Positions 58,081-64,000 of a stretch of 64,000 nt of DNA are shown in pieces. Under the pieces are notes generated by a model. The model ran no database searches and was not told the origin of the DNA. It was given only the letters and a program-made list of their open reading frames with translations. The position numbers and the translations under genes are program-made. Position 1 is the stretch's first letter; the number at the start of each line of letters is the position of its first letter. The stretch lies in the NCBI GenBank assembly GCA_023055425.1, contig JALGPY010000012.1, positions 13,761,922 to 13,825,921 on the forward strand, in the 5' to 3' direction. Source of the stretch: Linanthus parryae. Its lineage: Eukaryota; Streptophyta; Magnoliopsida; Ericales; Polemoniaceae.

Positions 58081-58772
58081 CGATGCTTTGTCAAAGAGAG
58101 GATGAACAGCTCAGTGTCAATTTTGGGTTTTGAAAGTTCAAAATCGTTTACATTACTGGGAATTTCAGAAGCCTCACATTCTAAATCTTTACAATCTGGA
58201 GATTAGATCAATTCTGAGTTTAAAGAACAAGGTCTCCTTCACAGTTTCCAATGGACGGCATGTTTCAGATAGTCATGGGTTTACAGATCCAATACAGTTC
58301 AAAGCATATATCGATACATTAAGTAGAATTGAACAAGGCCAACCTTGTTTTGGTAAAGCTTGCTTGGATGCGCACAGTTGAAGAAGACGATTGACAAGAA
58401 AGAATTGATGATTGATTATTTGAATCTGCTCTTGAAGGCTTCCGGGTATCATTCACTTTAAGAGAAAGAAGTGATGCTTTGCAACAATGGAGAGCACAGA
58501 GTATTCATCCAAAAACAATGAAGGGTTGCGTCCTTTCAGTAGTCGAATCGCAACCGTCACCGTCGAATCGCGCAATCACTAGACAAGCTGACGTCATGCC
58601 AAAAACCCTAAAAGACCATACGGAACGACTCTAGGGATTTTAGGTCATAATAACACGCACGGGGGCTGAATTAGCGTGTATTTGAATTGGTGCATGGCGG
58701 CGACGCGTACGTTGGTTCCTGCGCATGGAAGCCTATCCGGCTATGCGTCTTCACGCGCAGAAAGGGGGCTAA
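58081..58772. other. Tat-like 3' interior: putative PMD promoter region and polypurine tract
   Basis: Between the PMD ATG side and the right LTR. No frame is supported. It must hold the antisense gene's promoter if the gene is expressed. It ends in the purine tract AGAAAGGGGG before the LTR. Confidence 0.5.
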
Positions 58773-59401
58773 TGTAGATAGTGCTTTCTGGATGGGCAGA
58801 TCTTAGCCACGTGGCGACCATCCAGCACACCATACTGTGCTTCACACACACTGGATCACCAGCCGCGCTGATCCACGTGGGGGCTGCGAGACAGGGCCCT
58901 CGCACACCACCACACGGGACTTGTAGGGACTTAGTGGTTTGGAGGCTAGAGTAAGTCCTGTCGCGCGCGAGCGACAACCAAGCCCGCGCGTGACCCCTTG
59001 TAACTGCTTTTGAGAGATTTATGGCACGAGCTCCATAAACCCGGTCAAACCCGGTCAACCTCATAACGATTCCGGTATACGCGGATAACGTGCTGTAACG
59101 GTCCCTATATACGCGGACGAACGTGCCGTTGTGGTTAAGCTAATTAAGCCGCCATTGATGGGCGCATTAACCACACTGCAACGGTCACATTCTCCGTTAT
59201 ATATAGGATTGTTAACCCTTCCATACAAAAAGGGAAAAAACCACCTGAGATACGCGAAAGCTCTGCCAAAATCCTGTCTTTCTCTCATACAGTACTATTG
59301 CCTTACTCTCTCCCTACACACAACCCAACACTTCCTGTGTTATTTCTATCCTCTGCTCTTGGTGTATATTGAATTCTCTCTGCAGGATTCTCTCGTACAC
59401 A
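58773..59401 (+). repeat. Tat-like 3' LTR
   Basis: Second LTR copy; TSD ACTGG follows at 59402-59406. Confidence 0.93.
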
Positions 59402-59406
59402 ACTGG

Positions 59407-60188
59407 TAACTCTTACCGAATTCTAGAAATGATCTACGAGTTAACTACATTTTAAGATCAAGACGCCTCATAATCAAGAAAATAAGATGAAGAACATGAT
59501 CAAAACTAAATAGAAAACTCGATCATCAATTAGGTTGAATCATTGAATGAATCAAATAGTGCAAATAAACTTCAATAACTCATAAACCCCAGGTACGAAC
59601 TCGGGCCCTAGTAAAATGAATATAGCCAAATCATAGAAAAAGATGAGGAATCTTGATTGGAAAACAAGTTGTTGTAGTAATGATAGAGCAATATCAAACT
59701 GGAATTAAGAAGAGTGCTTAATCAACAACGGGAGAAACTAGGCAATCTCAATGATCACCTAGGGTTGTAAACTATTTCTAGATAATCTGAGCAACATGTT
59801 AATTTAGTTATGGATAAGTCGGGTAACAGCGCTGACTATCTCATGTCGGTTCAAGCCATTTTACTTCACCGTACACCTAGGGTCCTTTCAACCCGCCTAC
59901 GTCTACTGGTTCGTTCTAGTAGGCTAACGACATGCACGGGAACGGGTCATGTTGGTCCGCTGTATACGAACAGTCGAATCTCACTTTCCGAATCTATCCA
60001 CACTAGCCAATCCTAACACGTCTCTTTTCAGTCTGAGTGATTCGGGATTGTCATTCATGTCTCATCCTAGTTAGTTAGAATTGCTATCTTGCATTCGCTA
60101 ACTAAACAATATTTCCGGTTAATTACTCCATTCACACAAGACTATCAAGCACAATACATGAACAATTAATTTAGAACTTCATTAACTT
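59407..60188. other. Unassigned sequence right of the Tat-like element
   Basis: AT-rich, no gene recognised. It continues the locus broken at 47184. Confidence 0.5.
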
Positions 60189-61240
60189 TAGGGTAATATC
60201 CATTTGCACCCCTATGTTTAGGTAAAATGACACTAGACACCCCTGTGCTTCGCATAATACAGTTTACCACCCTCGTAACTGACAGAAGCCAAACAACTCG
60301 TTAAAAAGACTTGTTTACCCCTATTTTTTTTAAAAAATTACCCACTATTAATTCTCCTCCTTCTCCTTCCATTCTTGGTCCCTCAGTCTCTCTCTAACCC
60401 TAGTCGCCATCACCACAAACCCCTCTCTTCTCCTTCCAGAAACCCTCCTCTCCCTCCTTTCCAACCCGTCACCACCAGATCGATCCTCCAACCCCCATAA
60501 GTTTTCTGATTTAGGACATTCCACACACTCGAAGAACACCAAGAAGAAGAGAGCGATGAAGATTGAAGAAGATGCCCCTCCGTCTGTCTTCTTATTTGAT
60601 AGATTGAAGAAGAGAAGAGGTGGCTTGACCCAATTTATCCAGTTTTGATGGCTTAAGGTCAAGCAATATAATGTTTGGATGGTAACCTGTAAAGATCGCG
60701 GGGTCTACGAGATGATATATGTACCGAGTTGGGGCTATTTTCTGCTATATTCGAAAAGGATTAGGTGGATTAAGCCACTTGGTGGAGGTTCTTGATTGTG
60801 GGTATGTAACTTCGACTGAATTTCACCATGTTTTCAGGAGAGGCTTGGGTGAATCGAATTTCTGTGAATCGAGTTTCCGTCGAGTTTCCTTCGGTCTTGG
60901 TAAAAAAAATCGATATAGGGAAGGAGGGAATTGGAATGAGAGAGACGAAGAGGTTGATGGCGATTGTGGAGTTGGTGAGTTTTGGCGTTGATTGGAGCTG
61001 TGGTGGTGGTCATTTCTGCTGAATGTAACAGAGGTGGAAATGATGGTTTGTTATTTAGAAAGAAAAACATAGGCGATGGTGGTGTTTTTTTCCTAGCTTC
61101 GGCAAAACAGAGAGTGGGAGATATGCCAAGTGTCCTTACTTTTTTCAGTTACAGGGGTAGTAAAGTGCATTATCCGAAGCACATGGGTGTCGTGTGTCAT
61201 TTCGCCTAAACATCGAGGTGCAAAGTTTGTTTTACCCTTA
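60189..61240. mobile_element. Non-autonomous TIR element, about 1.05 kb
   Basis: The first ~95 bp (TAGGGTAATATCC...ATGTTTAGGTAAAATGACAC...CTGTGCTTCGCATAATAC) match the inverted last ~95 bp (TAAGGGTAAAACA...ATGTTTAGGCGAAATGACAC...TGTGCTTCGGATAATGC). The long TIRs fit Mutator-like MITEs or a Pack-MULE, but no clear 9-bp TSD is seen. The interior has open frames on both strands (60348-60662, 60719-60991) that I do not recognise and that may be captured host fragments. Confidence 0.7.
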
Positions 61241-61346
61241 CCTTTAAAGATGAATAAACATGATGAACAAAACCCTGGTTTATCTTGTGCGTAAACCCTT
61301 ATGCACGGTGCTTTGCTGAGTTTGGGAACTATATGTGTATGTTCAG

Positions 61347-61478
61347 GGTACTGGAGACTGGGAATCTTGGGTTCATCTTCCAACGAAAATAACACAACTA
61401 GTTGTAGTGGGAACAATGGAAGATGTTTTTATTCATACAGCTCCGGTTCACCAGATTCCGGAAATTACATTGGAGTGG
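61347..61478 (+). CDS. Isolated exon-like segment, unrecognised
   Basis: 132 bases, 44 codons, open, bounded by TTCAG and GGTAAC splice-like sites. Translation starts GTGDWESWVHLPTKI and ends PVHQIPEITLEW. It looks like real coding sequence, but I cannot assign a family. A second possible piece (about 61500-61720, GHIDATIWVID and others) has stops, so this may be a gene relic. Confidence 0.35.
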
Positions 61479-61781
61479 GTAACATTTGACTAACTTGAGA
61501 GCGAATGAAGGAAAGGGGCACATAGATGCTACCATCTGGGTTATTGATTTATAATTATATCGAGTCTGGATTCTCAACCCCACTTCAACTGTGAAATATG
61601 TGAGTTTCGGACATAACTGGGTACTTTGGGTTCCCAACCGGAACCCACAAATGGAAGTTTAACTCCTAAAGAAGCACTTTATGGAAGCTTCAGCTGTACT
61701 CGGAGAACAGGTGATTAAGTTATATATTATAACCACCCCTTAAATTCATTGTTGCTTTCCCTGTATGGGTGAATCTATATA

Positions 61782-62221
61782 ATGGCTTTGTTTGGGAACA
61801 ATTATTTATTGAATTAATTAATTAAATGTTGATAATTAATCTGACCCGTTTAGCAAAGATTGATAGTTTGTAGGATTTTTGCAATTATCCGCATCCGGAT
61901 ACTTTAAAATCCGGATATTTTTAAATTATTTTATTCCCCAATCAATTAAAAGGATTCGGGTAGTTGTTGACCGGATCCGGGTAGGGCCAAATCGGATCGG
62001 GGTACAACCCCCTTTTTTTACATATTAACCACCAAAGGGAGCCACGTGTGTAAATCACACAGCCGGATCCGGATCGGAGCCCAACCGGTACCGGGTCGGA
62101 CCCAACCGGATCCAGGTCAGACCCAGCCGGGTCCAGGTCCTCTCCCACCAAAATCTAATTTTCCCACCAGATTATACAAAATTAGTTTATCTAATAATTA
62201 ATCGTTCCCAAACAAGACCAA
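61782..62221. mobile_element. hAT-like MITE with GTTTGGGAAC inverted ends
   Basis: Left end GGCTTTGTTTGGGAACAATT and inverted right end GGTCTTGTTTGGGAACGATT match closely. The interior holds a degenerate tandem of ACCCAACCGGATCCAGGTC-like units (about 62060-62140). No clean TSD was found. Confidence 0.65.
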
Positions 62222-64000
62222 TAAGATAGGGGGATATATTTTCAAGAGTCATTTTAATGAGACATTTTCATCGCCGGATTTCAGTATTGAATAAGTACCT
62301 AATCTCACCCGTCGGATTACATATCCCACAAGTCCCTCAAACAAAACCCTCAAACAAAGATGGGTTAGCGCACGATCCCACGATGAGCTCTCGCAGAACC
62401 ACGATTCCTCAAAGCCCTCCGGCAAACAACAGTGACACCGACAAACAACAGGGGCACAATGATTCGAGATCGCGCCTCCCATTCCACACTTCTTCTTACA
62501 CCACCACCGCCGTTGTCCGTTGTTACGTCTTCGGTTCAACGATTCCTAATTTCCGCCTGAGGTTCGATTTGATCCTTCGATTTAATCTGAGGCTAGATAT
62601 AATCCTTCGATTCTGGAGCTTCCTCTACAGTTTTGAACTTTGATGATACTCTGTTTATGGCTTTTCGATCTGTCTCACAGATCAACACAACGCCTCTGTC
62701 AATTCGGCGGACTCGAAGTGCTATATTTATTTCAGTCCTCTTCCACGACTTGGGGTACGCACTCTCAACTCATACTTCTTCTTCATATGATTGCTTTCTC
62801 TTCTCTAATCATTGTGGCATATAATCACCAATGTAATAAACCACTCCCTAAGTTGGGTACTGTTGATTGCTAATACTTCTTCATGGTTTCTTTGTATTGT
62901 ATTCCCCAACATAGCTTGAGGGTTTGGTTCACTATCTGTAACCTAGCTTCAGGTTCAACATTATTGGTCCGTGCTTTTTGTGGTTGTTGCTGGTTGTGGT
63001 TTGTTGCTGTTTAATGTTTCAATTTTAAAAATGGTGAAAAGAACTACAACCACACCGGTATTGAAAGACAGAAACACGGGCATTGTATTCCGCGATGACC
63101 ACGAAGTCTGAAAAAAAATAACCGGTCCGCAGGTACAAAATACAATATATAAGTTTCACCTTACACATTGATTGCAATATTACTGATGAATGTACTGTAT
63201 TTAGGCACCCCAATGTGAGGGTGAATGGAAAGGCTTCTTCTTCGATTTACAATATGCAAAGATTGTACATCCAGAAGTTTTTTTGTAAACGAAGGTAATA
63301 GTTGTATTTTTTTACATTTCTTCACTTATTATAATATCTCCTTTGTTCACGGGTTGGATATCCTGTTTGTTTCTTTGGATAGCGGAATACTTCTTATTTT
63401 CTCTCTGAAAAGAGCAGTTTCTCCGTGTAACACTTTTTAACGTACTTCACTCTTTCGTGTAACGGATAGCGTTGGGATTCATTTTTTTTTGTCGTTCGTG
63501 CCTTTTAGGCACGAGCAATACCTATTAATTATAGGACAAGATGTTATTATATTTAACTTTCCAAGTTTAGCTACTCAGACATATTAGTTTAGATGGTTGA
63601 ATTTAGACTTCTTATAGTTGACGTGGCCACTATATAATTTGTTTATTAGGCTGGGAGCTGGGTATTTTGATATTGGTTAAGTGGGAGTTTTAGGTGGTTT
63701 ATTAGGCTGAGAGCTGGGTATTTTAATATTGGTTGGAGAGGCTGTGATGGTAAAGGGTTAAGTGTCTGACGATCAGTAGATGGCCGCTACCGATGCTATC
63801 GATGTATGTTCCTTAGAAACCATGTTGTGCCTTTTGGAATTGGTTTGTATGAAATGCTTGACTGTTCAGCTCTTTGGATACGAAGATGCGTGCAAACTTC
63901 TAATGAACGCGTTATGAAGTCAGTCTTAGACTATAATGATGTGGATAGGAATCAGCCAACAGGTCTGGGAATTCTATACAATACCGGCCATTCAATCTCC
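62222..64000. other. Unassigned right end of window
   Basis: No gene I can support. A plus-strand frame beginning MSSRRTTIPQSPPANN (about 62384) is low in complexity and unrecognised. T-rich DNA follows. Confidence 0.45.
63641..63734. repeat. 56-bp tandem duplication
   Basis: GTTTATTAGGCTGGGAGCTG...TATTGGTT occurs twice, offset 56 bp, with two or three differences. Confidence 0.85.

Larger units (their letters stand above)
47185..59401 (+). mobile_element. Tat-like LTR retrotransposon lacking gag-pol, carrying an antisense PMD gene
   Basis: LTRs 47185-47813 and 58773-59401 (629 bp each), TSD ACTGG at 47180-47184 and 59402-59406. Plus orientation: a primer-site-like TGGTGAACCCGACGTG follows the left LTR and the purine tract AGAAAGGGGG precedes the right LTR. 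About 12 LTR differences (about 1.9%) by eye. The GAACCCGACGTG leader resembles Tat-lineage elements. No gag, protease, RT or integrase frame exists on either strand. The interior instead holds a 54-bp tandem array and an antisense gene. Without the nested solo LTR and its extra TSD copy it is about 8.8 kb. It must rely on a partner element for movement. Confidence 0.88.

Noticed and set aside
62257..62643. 128-codon plus-strand frame
   Set aside because: Low complexity, no domain; kept only as unassigned sequence.

Overview
This is flowering-plant nuclear DNA, probably from a eudicot; the species cannot be told from the sequence. The evidence is spliced genes with GT-AG introns, a plant-type 2-oxoglutarate dioxygenase end, an intronless MAPKKK-like kinase, and plant transposon lineages (FAR1-type Mutator, CACTA, Angela-like copia, Reina-like chromovirus, a Tat-like element). 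Only two stretches look like ordinary host coding sequence: the last exon of a dioxygenase (176-418) and a kinase gene (43092-44099). Almost everything else is mobile DNA, much of it nested.

Nest 1 (675-36899). A Mutator-like element (MULE) of about 10.3 kb net carries a minus-strand FAR1/MURA transposase (998-3905), a divergently oriented ULP1-type cysteine protease gene (4530-8964, resuming at 34917-35425) and a small GRF zinc-finger/membrane gene (36160-36531). A 25.9-kb CACTA element (8965-34913, TSD GAT) sits inside a catalytic-domain exon of the ULP1 gene. The CACTA carries TNP2 (11154-14882) and a TNPA-like gene (15098-33129). The TNPA-like gene is itself split by two minus-strand LTR retrotransposons: an Angela-like copia (17219-25432, TSD AACGA) and a non-coding Ty3-type derivative (25949-31359, TSD TACAC) that holds a tRNA-derived SINE and a 66-bp tandem repeat.

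Middle (36900-47184). A Reina-like chromovirus (37095-42582, TSD CTCAC) has one uninterrupted polyprotein frame except for four in-frame stops. The kinase gene follows, with a TATA box about 41 bp upstream of its first ATG and a MITE-like element beginning about 9 bp after its stop. After that come a (TA)n run and a decayed LINE ORF1 remnant.

Nest 2 (47185-59401). A Tat-like LTR element (629-bp LTRs, TSD ACTGG) shows no gag-pol. Instead it carries a multi-exon gene in antisense encoding a plant mobile domain (PMD) followed by a coiled-coil/acidic region, plus a 54-bp tandem array. A 3.4-kb solo LTR (54043-57445, TSD CAGGG) interrupts the PMD exon. The right end (59402-64000) holds two non-autonomous terminal-inverted-repeat elements, one isolated exon-like piece and otherwise unrecognised sequence.

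Almost every cargo gene carries one to several stops or frameshifts in otherwise recognisable frames, so these are mostly recently inactivated copies. All repeat boundaries, TSDs and difference counts were read by eye.
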